From an uncultured Oscillospiraceae bacterium (GTDB taxonomy: Bacteria; Bacillota; Clostridia; Oscillospirales; Oscillospiraceae), in contig CALWOP010000006.1 of NCBI GenBank assembly GCA_944383195.1, forward strand, positions 1-40,067: 40,067 bases of DNA, written 5' to 3'. Below the pieces are notes generated by a model. The model was not told the DNA's origin. It was given only the letters and a program-made list of their open reading frames with translations, and did no database searches. A program made the position numbers and the translations under genes. Below are positions 31,546 through 40,039 of the stretch, one piece after another (the stretch's first letter is position 1; each line of letters opens with the position of its first letter).

Positions 31546-32881
31546 GCTTTTTGTTCCACTCCTTCGCCTTTTGGACAAAGCGCTCCGCCATGGGCAACTC
31601 CCCCCCGAAGTGCAGATGGGGAAACGCCGCATATAGGGTTTTCTCCGCTACGCCGCACCGCCAGCTTGTTTGGCCTGTGGGCTTTACTGCAAAAAAAGCC
31701 TCTCCGTTTTGGGTGCAATCCCAGTAGTGGAACTCGTGGAAGGGAGCTTTCTCCCCCGCCCGGAAGAGTAGGCTGTCCCCCTGAGCAGTCAGCTCCCCAT
31801 AACCGAAGCGCTGGAGGCGCTGGGTACGGAACCCCGCCCCCTCCAGAGCACCCACCATGGGCCATGGGGTTCCCTGTTCATCCTCCAGAGTTTTTTGGAG
31901 GTAGAGAAAGCCCCCGCACTCGGCCACCGTGGGCAGGCCAGCAACAACCAGCGCACGGATGTTTTCCCGCATAGCCTGGTTTTCACTCAGCCTTTGGGCA
32001 TATATCTCGGGATAACCGCCCCCCAAATAGAGGCCGTCTGCCGCTGGAGGCACCTCGTCCCGAAGGGGGCTGAAAAAGGCCAGTTTGGCCCCCTCTGCCT
32101 CCAGGGCTTCCAGGTTGTCCGGGTAGTAGAAACAAAAGGCCTCATCCCGGGCTACCGCAATGGTGCAGACGGGTTCGCTGCGAGCAACAGGCTGTTCTCC
32201 CGCCGCCTCACCGCCTGCCAAAGCCAGAAGCCGGTCCAGATCCACGGTTTTCTCCAGCTGCTCCGCCACGGCGGCAAAGCGTTCCTGAAGATGGGCCACC
32301 TCCCCGGCGGTGTAGAGTCCCAAATGGCGGCTGGGCAGCTCCGCCTCCTCCATGAGTGGCAGGTAACCCAGCACGGGAAGGCCCGTCTCCCGCTCTAAAA
32401 TGGGTGTCAGGTGGGCAGAAAGCCCCGGTGTACAGCAGGTGAGCACCAGGGCGGCAATTTGGTTTTCCCGGCGAAAGTCCACAAGTCCCTTCACCTGGGC
32501 TGCCAGGGTCAGGCTGGACCCCTTTGGCTGGATGGCCAACACCACGGGCAGACGGAGGAGTTTGGCCACCGCATAGGCGCTGGCCTGATCCGTGCCTCCT
32601 ACCCCGTCATAAAAGCCCATGGCCCCCTCCACCAGGGCCAGGTCGGCAGCTCCGGCGGCGGCATAGCTCCGCTGTACCCCCGCCTCCCCCTGGAGAAACA
32701 GATCCAGATTCCGGCTGGGCACCCCCAGTATCTGGGTGTGGAACATGGGGTCAATGTAATCTGGGCCGCATTTGAATCCTGCCACTGCCATTCCCCGCCG
32801 CTTTATGGCAGTCATCAGACCGCAGGTGAGGACGGTCTTTCCCTGGCCGCTGCCCATAGCGGAGATCATAAGCCCCCTCAT
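31538..32881 (-). CDS. cbiA: Cobyrinate a,c-diamide synthase
   Basis: Amidates side chains a and c of cobyrinate with glutamine and ATP. 447 residues. N-terminal ATP site (MISAMGSGQGKTVLTCGLMT), FKCGPDYIDPMFH and LVEGAMGFYDGV; C-terminal glutaminase with the Cys in TVAECGGFLYL and EFHYWDC. The start ATG overlaps the cbiE-T stop as ATGA. Confidence 0.97.
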   Translation of the reverse strand: MRGLMISAMGSGQGKTVLTCGLMTAIKRRGMAVAGFKCGPDYIDPMFHTQILGVPSRNLDLFLQGEAGVQRSYAAAGAADLALVEGAMGFYDGVGGTDQASAYAVAKLLRLPVVLAIQPKGSSLTLAAQVKGLVDFRRENQIAALVLTCCTPGLSAHLTPILERETGLPVLGYLPLMEEAELPSRHLGLYTAGEVAHLQERFAAVAEQLEKTVDLDRLLALAGGEAAGEQPVARSEPVCTIAVARDEAFCFYYPDNLEALEAEGAKLAFFSPLRDEVPPAADGLYLGGGYPEIYAQRLSENQAMRENIRALVVAGLPTVAECGGFLYLQKTLEDEQGTPWPMVGALEGAGFRTQRLQRFGYGELTAQGDSLLFRAGEKAPFHEFHYWDCTQNGEAFFAVKPTGQTSWRCGVAEKTLYAAFPHLHFGGELPMAERFVQKAKEWNKKHG

Positions 32882-34077
32882 GGCCGCTCCCCCGTAATCA
32901 GAAACACCGGGTTTTGGGCCATAAGCAGATGGAGCTCCCCCACTTTTCTGGCCCGGCTGACGGAAATCTGGGCTACCTCCGCCTCATACCCCAACTCCTG
33001 CAGGATCGCCAGGGCGGTGTGCAAGGTCTCCAGGGCGATGGCGGAGATACACACTCTGGCGTTTGGATTGGCAGCGCTTACCATGCTTACAATCTCTCTT
33101 AACCGTCCTCCGCTGCCCCCGATAAACACCTTGTCCGGGGCCGGGAGGTCTTTCAGCGCTTCCAGGGCTTCTCCAGCCTTGATATGGAGATTCCAGGCTC
33201 CAAATTTTTTCCGGTTTTCTTCGATCAGCGCCAGAGCCCTCTCTTCCCGCTCCAGGGCCCAGGCCTCTCTGCATTGAAGCGCCAGCTCCACGCTGACACT
33301 CCCCGTCCCGGCCCCCACGTCCCAGCACACCTCATTGGGGGCCACGGCCAGCTTGGCCAGAATAGCCGCCCGGACTTCCTGCTTGGTCATGGGTACCTTA
33401 TCCCGTAAAAATTCCTCATCAGGAATCCCTGGAGTTCTTCTTGACGGACGGGGTGCAGGCTGAACCAGTAGTACGCTGAGTGGTGCAAAGGACATTTTGG
33501 CGCATTCCGCTGCCGTTCCAGTGTAAAGTTTTTCTCCTTTGCAAAACAAATTTTCCCCTATATCCACCCGCAGTTCTCCCAGTCCCGCCCGGGTCAGAAT
33601 GCCGCACAGTTCAGCGCTTCCCAGGGTTCCGCCGGTGAGAAAGAAAGCCGGTTTTCCCTGGCAGACCGCTGCTACCGGGTCGCAATTCCGCCCATGCGCA
33701 CTGTAAAGGTTCCATCCTTGCCAGTCTTTATGGAGCCGGGCGGCAAAGGCTTGTAGGCTGGACACGCCCGGAAGCACTTCAAAGGGAATCTTCTCCCCCT
33801 CCAGCAGAGGCACAAGCCCCGCTGCTGCGGAGTAAAAGCCAGCGTCTCCACTAAGCAGAACACAGGGGGCTTTTGCCCCGGAGGCGCGCAGGATAGAGAG
33901 AATCTCCTCCCCCCGCACCGCCTTGAGTCGTGGGACATTGGGGCGGGCTGGTGCCTCTCGCAGCAGGCGGTCCGCTCCAACGAGACAATCCGCCTCTTCC
34001 AAAGCCTCTCGAGCCTGGGTGGTGAGCGTTTCATCCCCGCAGCCCATGGACACCAGCTTCACCCTCATTTCTGCCAT
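32878..34077 (-). CDS. Cobalt-precorrin-7 C5-methyltransferase / cobalt-precorrin-6B C15-methyltransferase fusion (CbiE-CbiT)
   Basis: 399 residues. The N-terminal half is a tetrapyrrole methylase (CbiE: VKLVSMGCGDETLTTQA, VLLSGDAGFYSAAAGLVPLL, FEVLPGVSSLQAFAARL); the C-terminal half, from about residue 210, is the CbiT decarboxylating methylase (DEEFLRDKVPMTKQEVRA, CWDVGAGTGSVSVELAL, VFIGGSGGRLREIV). This is the same fused arrangement as CobL. I chose ATG at 34077, with GGAGG seven bases before it, overlapping the cbiJ stop. Confidence 0.95.
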   Translation of the reverse strand: MAEMRVKLVSMGCGDETLTTQAREALEEADCLVGADRLLREAPARPNVPRLKAVRGEEILSILRASGAKAPCVLLSGDAGFYSAAAGLVPLLEGEKIPFEVLPGVSSLQAFAARLHKDWQGWNLYSAHGRNCDPVAAVCQGKPAFFLTGGTLGSAELCGILTRAGLGELRVDIGENLFCKGEKLYTGTAAECAKMSFAPLSVLLVQPAPRPSRRTPGIPDEEFLRDKVPMTKQEVRAAILAKLAVAPNEVCWDVGAGTGSVSVELALQCREAWALEREERALALIEENRKKFGAWNLHIKAGEALEALKDLPAPDKVFIGGSGGRLREIVSMVSAANPNARVCISAIALETLHTALAILQELGYEAEVAQISVSRARKVGELHLLMAQNPVFLITGERP

Positions 34078-34799
34078 CTTTCCGCCTCCTTTAATAATTC
34101 CTCCATGGTCATTCCGCTGTCTTCAGGCCGTTTGACCAGCACCACCGGCACCCCCATAGCCTGAGCGGCGGCCAGCTTCTGGGGAAAGCCCCCCGCTGCG
34201 CCCCCGTCCTTGGTCACCAGCCAGCGGATGTGGTACTGTTCCATCATGGCCTCATTCATCTTTTGGCCAAAAGGCCCCTGGAGGGCCAGGATGTTTCGGT
34301 GGGGCAGCCCCAACGCCTCACAGACCTCCAGGCTCTCCCGGCATGGGAGCACCCGGGCATAGATGCGCTCTCGGGAAATCCCCGCAAAAGCGGCCAGCTC
34401 CTTACTCCCGGTGGTCAGGAGGATGTTCCCCTCCTCTTTTTCCAGGAACTCCGCCGCCTGAGCGCAGCTGCTTACTTCTATCACGCCTTCCTTCAAGCTC
34501 TCCGGACGGCTGAGGCGAAAAAGGGGCACTTCTGCCCGCTGACAGGCGGTACGAATATTCCCGCTGGCCAGAACGGCATAGGGGTGGGTGGCATCGATGC
34601 AGCGGTCAAATAATTTCACCGCCCGCTCCAACTCACACGCATCTTTTCGACCGACCCAGAGTTCCAGGCCGGGAAGGCCGGACAGTTCCTCCGCTCCCAA
34701 AGGGGTGGCTACACTGACGGTGACCTCAAACCCTCGGTTCAGAAGTTCGCCGGCCAACAGACGGCCCTCCGTTGTCCCTCCGAATACCAGCACATTCAT
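34065..34799 (-). CDS. cbiJ: Cobalt-precorrin-6A reductase
   Basis: 244 residues, NAD(P)H-dependent reduction of the macrocycle. N-terminal LVFGGTTEGRLLAGELLNRG, then RCIDATHPYAVLASGNIR, LLTTGSKELAAFAG and WLVTKDGGAAGGFPQKL. The start overlaps cbiH by four bases. Confidence 0.94.
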   Translation of the reverse strand: MNVLVFGGTTEGRLLAGELLNRGFEVTVSVATPLGAEELSGLPGLELWVGRKDACELERAVKLFDRCIDATHPYAVLASGNIRTACQRAEVPLFRLSRPESLKEGVIEVSSCAQAAEFLEKEEGNILLTTGSKELAAFAGISRERIYARVLPCRESLEVCEALGLPHRNILALQGPFGQKMNEAMMEQYHIRWLVTKDGGAAGGFPQKLAAAQAMGVPVVLVKRPEDSGMTMEELLKEAERWQK

Positions 34800-35530
34800 T
34801 TCTTGCCCTCATAGCCCCGTGGGGTCACCAGCCGCCCGGCACACAGGGTCGTAGTGCTGCTGCCCACAAAGACGGTGGTAAACATATCCACCTGCTCCTC
34901 CCGGAGCTGCGAGAGGGACATGACCTTGCTCTCCTGCCCCTCCCGTCCGATATTGCGCACCCATCCGCAAAAAGTCTCGTGAGATTTGTGCCGCAATAAA
35001 ATGTCGCAGGCACGGCGGAGATAATCGGCCCGCTTTTTGGAGGCGGGATTATAAAGGCAGAGGGCAAAATCCCCCAGGGCAGCGCACTCCAGCCGCTTTT
35101 CGATCATCTCCCAGGGGGTGAGCAGGTCGGACAGGGAGATCACGCAGAAATCGTGCCCCAAGGGGGCCCCCAGTACCGCCGCCCCGGACAGTGCCGCGGT
35201 AATACCGGGCACTACCTCAATTTCTGTGTTCGGATAGTCCTCGCCCAGCTGGAGCACCAGCCCGGCCATACCGTACACCCCCGCATCGCCGCTGCACACC
35301 AGGGCCACAGTTTTTCCCCCGGAAGCGGTCTCCAGGGCCCAGCGGCAGCGCTCCGTCTCCTGACGCATTGGAGTGGTATATACCTCCTTGTCCGGAAACA
35401 GGCCACGAATCAGGTCCACATACACCGTATAGCCGCACAGCACCTGGGCCTTTTCCAGGGCGGCCCTGGCCTGGGCGGAGAGAAATTCTTCCCTCCCCGG
35501 GCCCAGCCCCACCACATAGATCTTATTCAT
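34796..35530 (-). CDS. cbiH: Cobalt-precorrin-3 C17-methyltransferase (ring contraction)
   Basis: 244 residues, S-adenosylmethionine-dependent tetrapyrrole methylase that methylates C17 and contracts the ring. Typical segments are IYVVGLGPGREEFLSAQA, VALVCSGDAGVYGMAGLVLQ, EVVPGITAALSGAAVLGAPL and FALCLYNPASKKR. The start ATG follows GGAGGATCT and overlaps the end of cbiG by eight bases. Confidence 0.95.
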   Translation of the reverse strand: MNKIYVVGLGPGREEFLSAQARAALEKAQVLCGYTVYVDLIRGLFPDKEVYTTPMRQETERCRWALETASGGKTVALVCSGDAGVYGMAGLVLQLGEDYPNTEIEVVPGITAALSGAAVLGAPLGHDFCVISLSDLLTPWEMIEKRLECAALGDFALCLYNPASKKRADYLRRACDILLRHKSHETFCGWVRNIGREGQESKVMSLSQLREEQVDMFTTVFVGSSTTTLCAGRLVTPRGYEGKK

Positions 35531-36524
35531 AGATCCTCCAGTCCAGCGGATATGCCCCCAGAGCCAAAGCCATGGTCACGCCCTCCCGCTGATATTTTTC
35601 TCCCAGCAGCTGCTGGGCTCCGCCTCCGCTGCCCAGAGCCGCCGCACGCTGGCACACATTCCCAACTCCGGTCACCTTTTGTACAAAGTCAGAAACGGAA
35701 AAGTCCCCAGGCACTTCCGCTAACTGCCCAGCTGAGTAGGTCTCCAACGTCAGATTGTAGGCCTGACAGAAGGCCAGAAGGCCGGGTTCATCCTGTTTCA
35801 AATCAATGGAACAAACTTTTCCAATGGCCAAAGGACTAAGCCTTTCCCGGGCCAGCAAGCTGGCAAAGGCCTCTTCCAGGGCGTGGAGAGATGTTCCCCG
35901 TTTGCACCCCGCCCCCAGAACGGCGGCGGGAGGAACCAGATGCAGGGCAGTTCCTCCGCTCAGGCGGCAGCTTACCTCCACATCGCAGTCCCCTTCCCCG
36001 GTGAACTTCACTCCCCCTGGGAGCGTACCCTCAATGGGCCAGTCGCTTTTGAGGAAAATGGTTCCTCCTGCTAGTATCTTGGCCGAGACAACCTTGATTT
36101 TTTCCGGGTTTTCCACCCGCAGGCCCTGACAGCGGGCCCACTGATCCACAGGGAAACACCTCCGCACATCGGTGGCGGTGGTGATCACCGCCTGGGCGCC
36201 GCATAGCCCGGCAATGTTTCGAGCCAGGTCGTTGGCGCCCCCCAGGTGACCGCTGAGCAGAGGGATAGCATACTGAGCGCCCTCATCCACAGCCACCACC
36301 GCCGGGTCAGTGGTCTTGCTCTTCACAAAGGGGGCAATGGCCCTCACCGCAATGCCCACAGCCCCCACAAAAACCAGGCTCTCCCCGGCACGAAAGCCCT
36401 CCGCTGTCCAGCTCTCCAGGGTACAGCCCTGGCCGCAGCGGCTGGCTGCGCCCTCCAGCTTCTCCCCCAAGACACAGGCAAGGTCATACCCCCGCTGGGT
36501 AAAGGCCAGCAGCCGGAGCTTCAT
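35523..36524 (-). CDS. cbiG: Cobalt-precorrin-5A hydrolase
   Basis: 333 residues. Opens the delta-lactone and releases acetaldehyde, a step found only in the anaerobic pathway. N-terminal domain: VFVGAVGIAVRAIAPFV, DPAVVAVDEGAQYAIPLLSG and HLGGANDLARNIA; the C-terminal domain carries GAGCKRGTSLHALEEAF. The start ATG overlaps the cbiF stop (CCATGA), with GGAGGGG before it. Confidence 0.96.
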   Translation of the reverse strand: MKLRLLAFTQRGYDLACVLGEKLEGAASRCGQGCTLESWTAEGFRAGESLVFVGAVGIAVRAIAPFVKSKTTDPAVVAVDEGAQYAIPLLSGHLGGANDLARNIAGLCGAQAVITTATDVRRCFPVDQWARCQGLRVENPEKIKVVSAKILAGGTIFLKSDWPIEGTLPGGVKFTGEGDCDVEVSCRLSGGTALHLVPPAAVLGAGCKRGTSLHALEEAFASLLARERLSPLAIGKVCSIDLKQDEPGLLAFCQAYNLTLETYSAGQLAEVPGDFSVSDFVQKVTGVGNVCQRAAALGSGGGAQQLLGEKYQREGVTMALALGAYPLDWRIYE

Positions 36525-37276
36525 GGCTTCCCCTCCCGATATCCAGTGGTAAAGGAGGGATCATAGAGCTTGCTGCGCTGGTAATCTCCGGCCAAAAAGT
36601 CCCCCACCAGCACCAGGGCAGTTTTGGAAATGTTATGCTCCCGCCCCTTTTGGGCCAGCTCTCCCAGCGGGCAGCGCACCACCTTCTCCTCCGGCCAGCT
36701 GGCTTTATAGACCAGGGCAGCGGGAGTTTCCAGGGTATAGGCCCCTTGCAGAAGCTGCTCCTGAAGCTTGTCCAGCATCCCCGCCGAGAGAAAAATCACC
36801 ATGGTAGCCCCGTGGGCGGCCAGGGCGGGGATAGACTCCCGCTCCGGCACCGGAGTCCTTCCGGCCATGCGGGTAATGATGACGCTCTGGCTCACTCCGG
36901 GCAGGGTATACTCTCCCTCCACTGCCCCCGCAGCGGCGCAGAAGCTGGACACCCCCGGGGTCACGTCAAAGGGAATATTTTTCTCCCGCAAAATGTCCAT
37001 CTGCTCCCGGATCGCCCCGTAGAGGGATGGGTCGCCCGTGTGAAGGCGGACTACTTGCTCCCCCCTTTGGCTTACTGGAATCATCACATCCAGTACTTCC
37101 TCCAGGGTCATTCGGGCGCTGTCATATACCCGGCACCCCTCCCGGCACAGTCCTAGCAGGGCGGGGTTCACTAAGCTGCCTGCATAGATAACTACGTCCG
37201 CCTGTTCCAGCAGGGCGGCTCCCCGCCGGGTGATGAGATCCGGGGCTCCCGGACCTGCTCCCACAAAATGCACCAT
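36521..37276 (-). CDS. cbiF: Cobalt-precorrin-4 C11-methyltransferase
   Basis: 251 residues, tetrapyrrole methylase. HFVGAGPGAPDLITRRGAAL at the N-terminus, VRLHTGDPSLYGAIREQMD, DVTPGVSSFCAAAGAVEGEY and SQSVIITRMAGRTPVPE are characteristic. It starts six bases behind cbiL with AAAGGAGTAAGGGCGA. Confidence 0.96.
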   Translation of the reverse strand: MVHFVGAGPGAPDLITRRGAALLEQADVVIYAGSLVNPALLGLCREGCRVYDSARMTLEEVLDVMIPVSQRGEQVVRLHTGDPSLYGAIREQMDILREKNIPFDVTPGVSSFCAAAGAVEGEYTLPGVSQSVIITRMAGRTPVPERESIPALAAHGATMVIFLSAGMLDKLQEQLLQGAYTLETPAALVYKASWPEEKVVRCPLGELAQKGREHNISKTALVLVGDFLAGDYQRSKLYDPSFTTGYREGKP

Positions 37277-37282
37277 TCGCCC

Positions 37283-37969
37283 TTACTCCTTTACTACGAT
37301 CGTGGCAAAATAGCCGCTTTCTGTTCCTTTCTTGAGGGGAGCCGCTACCTGTTCCCCAGGCAGTCCGCAGTTTTCCACCAGAGCGGAGTGCCCCAGAGCT
37401 CCCGCTCGGTCCAGTGCTTCGATCACTCCAGGCAGCTGCCGTCCGGACTTCATAAGCACCTTTGTGCCCTCCAGCTCCAGGGCCCGGTCCAGGTCAGAGG
37501 CCCCAGCCGGAAAGATGTGAAGGGGCTCCCCCTCCACGGTCAGGCTCTCCCCCAGACGGGCAGCCACTGCACAAAAACTTGGGACGCCTGGTATCATGAC
37601 AGCAGAAAAGCCCATTTTCTTCACAATCTCCGCCATTCGGGTGCATGTGGCATAGATGGTCACATCCCCCAGGTTCACCATAGCCACATCCCGTCCATCC
37701 TCCAGCTGTCCGGCAATGGCCCTGGCCCCGGCCTCATACTCCTCTTGGCGCCGGTCCTCGTCCCGGGTCATGGAAAAGTCAATGGGTAAAACGAGCTTAT
37801 CCTCCAGATTCATTGCCTGTTTGGCAATCTCCAAAGCCAACATCTCCCCGCTTTTGGTGCGGGGGGCTGCAATGACAGGACAGCCCTCCAGAACACGTAC
37901 CGCCTTCAAGGTCATCAGCTCCGGGTCACCAGGCCCTACGCCTACACAGTAAAAAATCCCCTGCTTCAT
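37283..37969 (-). CDS. cbiL: Cobalt-precorrin-2 C20-methyltransferase
   Basis: 228 residues, tetrapyrrole methylase, the first methylation after cobalt insertion. FYCVGVGPGDPELMTLKAVR, VAMVNLGDVTIYATCTRM and VMIPGVPSFCAVAARLGESL are typical. I chose ATG at 37967-37969, overlapping the cbiD stop as ATGA; a frame reaching 38251 lies inside cbiD and is rejected. Confidence 0.96.
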   Translation of the reverse strand: MKQGIFYCVGVGPGDPELMTLKAVRVLEGCPVIAAPRTKSGEMLALEIAKQAMNLEDKLVLPIDFSMTRDEDRRQEEYEAGARAIAGQLEDGRDVAMVNLGDVTIYATCTRMAEIVKKMGFSAVMIPGVPSFCAVAARLGESLTVEGEPLHIFPAGASDLDRALELEGTKVLMKSGRQLPGVIEALDRAGALGHSALVENCGLPGEQVAAPLKKGTESGYFATIVVKE

Positions 37970-39102
37970 CGGTTCCATTCCGCTAAAATCTCCTCTGCTC
38001 CCGTGGTTTGTCCCAAAAATCCATATTGATTGGAAAAAAGCACCGCTCCCGTCCGGAAAGCCCCTGCGGCCCGGCGTTCCAAATGAGTCTGAACGGCCCC
38101 CAGCAGGCTCTCCATCACCGCCTCCCGAATTCCCGCTTGATCCAGCAGGGCTATACAGGCATCGGCGGATGCGGCCTCCATCAGCGAGCGGCACAGATCC
38201 CGGCTTGCCCCTGCCAGGGCTGCGTGGGCACAGAACAGCTCGGTGCGGCAATCTGCCCAGCGGCTGTGGGTGTTCATGATCCCTCCGGCCACCTTCACCA
38301 GCTTGCCCACATGGCCCACCAAAAGGATTTTGGAAAATCCCTGTTCCGCTCCAAAGTCCAAAGCCTCTCCAATAAAGTTAGAACACTTTATAATCGGGAT
38401 TTCTCCGCCGCCCAAGCCACGCTCCTCTAAGAAGTCCAGCCCATAGTTGCCCGGGGTCAGGATGACCTGTCGATGTCCTAAGGCGGCGGCCTGGCGCAGT
38501 TCCAAAGCGATGGTATCCACCAGTGCAGACAGACTCATAGGCTCTACAATCCCGCTGGTTCCCAGAATGGAGATGCCGCCCTCAATACCCAGCTGGGGGT
38601 TGAAGGTCTTCTTGGCCGCCTGCTCACCCTGCGGAACGAAAATGGTCACCCGCAGTCCGCCCTGGTAGCTCAGGGCAACGCGGACCTCTTCCACCGCCCG
38701 GCCAATCATCTCCCGAGGCACATGGTTGATGGCAGCCTCCCCTACAGGCTGATCCAGTCCAGGCTTGGTCACCCGGCCAACTCCGGTTCCTCCCTGGATG
38801 GCAATCTCCGTGCCAGACGTTTTTTCTACCCTGGCACCAATCAAAAGTCCTGCCGTGGCATCAATGTCGTCTCCCCCGTCCTTTTCCACCAGGCACAGGG
38901 CAGCCTCTCCCTCCATCCGGCACACACTAGGCTCTACTTCTACGGAGATCCCCATGGGCGTCACAAGGTTCAAAAGGTGCGGGGCCGATCCCTCCAACAA
39001 AAGCCTGGCCGCTCCGGCAGCCGCCAAGGCAGCGCAGGTACCCGTGGTGTAGCCCCGGCGCAGCCGCTTTCCTCCGGCATTTATATAATGTTCAAAGGAC
39101 AC
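37966..39102 (-). CDS. cbiD: Cobalt-precorrin-5B C1-methyltransferase
   Basis: 378 residues; an anaerobic-pathway enzyme. RRGYTTGTCAALAAAGAARL, TPMGISVEVE, GGTGVGRVTKPGLDQPVGEA and LVGHVGKLVKVAGGIMNTHS are diagnostic. I chose GTG at 39100-39102 with GGAGGTGTAGGA before it; an upstream reading to 39171 would run through the riboswitch terminator. First gene of the operon, so its expression is set by the cobalamin riboswitch. Confidence 0.96.
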   Translation of the reverse strand: MSFEHYINAGGKRLRRGYTTGTCAALAAAGAARLLLEGSAPHLLNLVTPMGISVEVEPSVCRMEGEAALCLVEKDGGDDIDATAGLLIGARVEKTSGTEIAIQGGTGVGRVTKPGLDQPVGEAAINHVPREMIGRAVEEVRVALSYQGGLRVTIFVPQGEQAAKKTFNPQLGIEGGISILGTSGIVEPMSLSALVDTIALELRQAAALGHRQVILTPGNYGLDFLEERGLGGGEIPIIKCSNFIGEALDFGAEQGFSKILLVGHVGKLVKVAGGIMNTHSRWADCRTELFCAHAALAGASRDLCRSLMEAASADACIALLDQAGIREAVMESLLGAVQTHLERRAAGAFRTGAVLFSNQYGFLGQTTGAEEILAEWNR

Positions 39103-39128
39103 TCCTACACCTCCCGGTGGGTATTCCA

Positions 39129-39164
39129 ATAAAAATGCCGCCCACGGAATCAACTCCCATGGAC
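39129..39164 (-). terminator. Terminator of the cobalamin riboswitch
   Basis: In the minus-strand RNA a 10-bp stem (GTCCATGGGA with TTCCGTGGGC, some G-U pairs) has a five-base loop and is followed by GGC and AUUUUUAUU. It ends 26 bases before the cbiD start. Another small hairpin (GACGGG/CCCGTC, 39175-39194) lies between it and the aptamer and may take part in the switch. Confidence 0.65.
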
Positions 39165-39241
39165 AGCGCAAAGGGACGGGAATCTCTCCCCGTCTTGTGC
39201 AAGCACGCCGGCAAAAGGACCGTTGCCTGTGGTCTTCTCCT

Positions 39242-39404
39242 CCGGCGGCGAATATTCTGGCTTATGCCTCTCCGCTTCGGACCGCCTTCCCGGACACGAC
39301 ATGGTCCAGTGGCCTACGGCCCCTCGCTCCGCAATTACAGCAGCGTCCCTGCTCAGGATTTTCACCTGTCTTCCTCGCTTCTGCCAAAGGTCTATTCTCT
39401 TGTA
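39242..39404 (-). promoter_or_regulatory. Cobalamin riboswitch aptamer
   Basis: The minus-strand leader has the B12-box features in order: AGGTGAAAATCCTGAGCAGG, GCTGCTGTAATTGCGGA, GCCACTGG with GGGAAGGC, and AAGCCAGAATATTCGCC at the 3' end. These match the cobalamin (AdoCbl) aptamer consensus I know. It starts just behind a consensus promoter and is followed by a terminator, so bound cobalamin should shut the operon. Boundaries are approximate. Confidence 0.88.
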
Positions 39405-39409
39405 GCCTC

Positions 39410-39439
39410 ATTATAAAGCGGCCGCACCGCCTCTGTCAA
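39410..39439 (-). promoter_or_regulatory. Promoter of the cobalamin operon
   Basis: On the minus strand TTGACA (39434-39439) and TATAAT (39410-39415), both perfect, 18 bases apart. The expected start is near 39403, right at the 5' end of the riboswitch. Confidence 0.85.
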
Positions 39440-39456
39440 ATAAAACTGGTCCCCTG

Positions 39457-39927
39457 CTAAGCCTCGTTCATCCCTTTTCGTGTCCTGACCTTAAACAGGG
39501 CATATACGGCCAGCACACCCAGGCAGGCCCCCGCAAAGTCGATCCACACATCCGTCACCTGGCTGCCTCGCCCAGGCACAAAGACCTGGATGGTTTCATC
39601 CACCATGGCGGTCAGCAGACAGAGTGTGCAGGCACTCTGTACAGAATACCCACTCTTTTGTCCCATGTTCCCTGCCAACAGCGCGGCCTCCCAAAGGACA
39701 CCAAGCAGGGCAAACTCCGTCATATGGGCCAGCTTCCGCAGTACCGAATGGCCCACCGTGACCGGCAATCCCAACCATTCCAGCACAGCGTCTAAGTGAT
39801 GGAGCACAGACATACTCTGGGCGGAAGACTCTGTTGCTGGCATCAAGGAGTTATGCCAAATAAAGAGGGTGCAGACAACAACCGCAAAATATGCCGCCCA
39901 ATGCCATTGTTTCTTCTGATCATTCAT
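39457..39927 (-). CDS. VanZ family membrane protein
   Basis: 156 residues with four hydrophobic segments. VanZ-type phrases are FIWHNSLMPATESSAQS, LRKLAHMTEFALLGVLWEA and DETIQVFVPGRGSQVTDVWIDFAGACLG. VanZ itself gives low-level teicoplanin resistance; most chromosomal homologues have no known role, so resistance should not be assumed. The start ATG follows AAGAGGAACCAT. It lies between the terminator at 39981-40014 and the cobalamin promoter. Confidence 0.9.
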   Translation of the reverse strand: MNDQKKQWHWAAYFAVVVCTLFIWHNSLMPATESSAQSMSVLHHLDAVLEWLGLPVTVGHSVLRKLAHMTEFALLGVLWEAALLAGNMGQKSGYSVQSACTLCLLTAMVDETIQVFVPGRGSQVTDVWIDFAGACLGVLAVYALFKVRTRKGMNEA

Positions 39928-39980
39928 ATGGTTCCTCTTTTCTTCCGTCTCCGATATTCAAACTCCATACCCTCTTCATT

Positions 39981-40014
39981 AAAAAAGCGCCGGGGCTTCA
40001 AACGCACCCGGCGC
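39981..40014 (-). terminator. Terminator of a minus-strand gene at the right edge
   Basis: GCGCCGGG and CCCGGCGC form an 8-bp GC stem with a 12-base loop and are followed on the minus strand by six T. It lies about 25 bases behind a stop codon at 40040-40042. Confidence 0.75.
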
Positions 40015-40039
40015 TGCGCAGGTCATCTTTCGTTTGGAC

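Noticed and set aside
39457..39927. Glycopeptide resistance determinant
   Set aside because: VanZ-like proteins are common in Firmicutes chromosomes without resistance; no vanA-type cluster is nearby.
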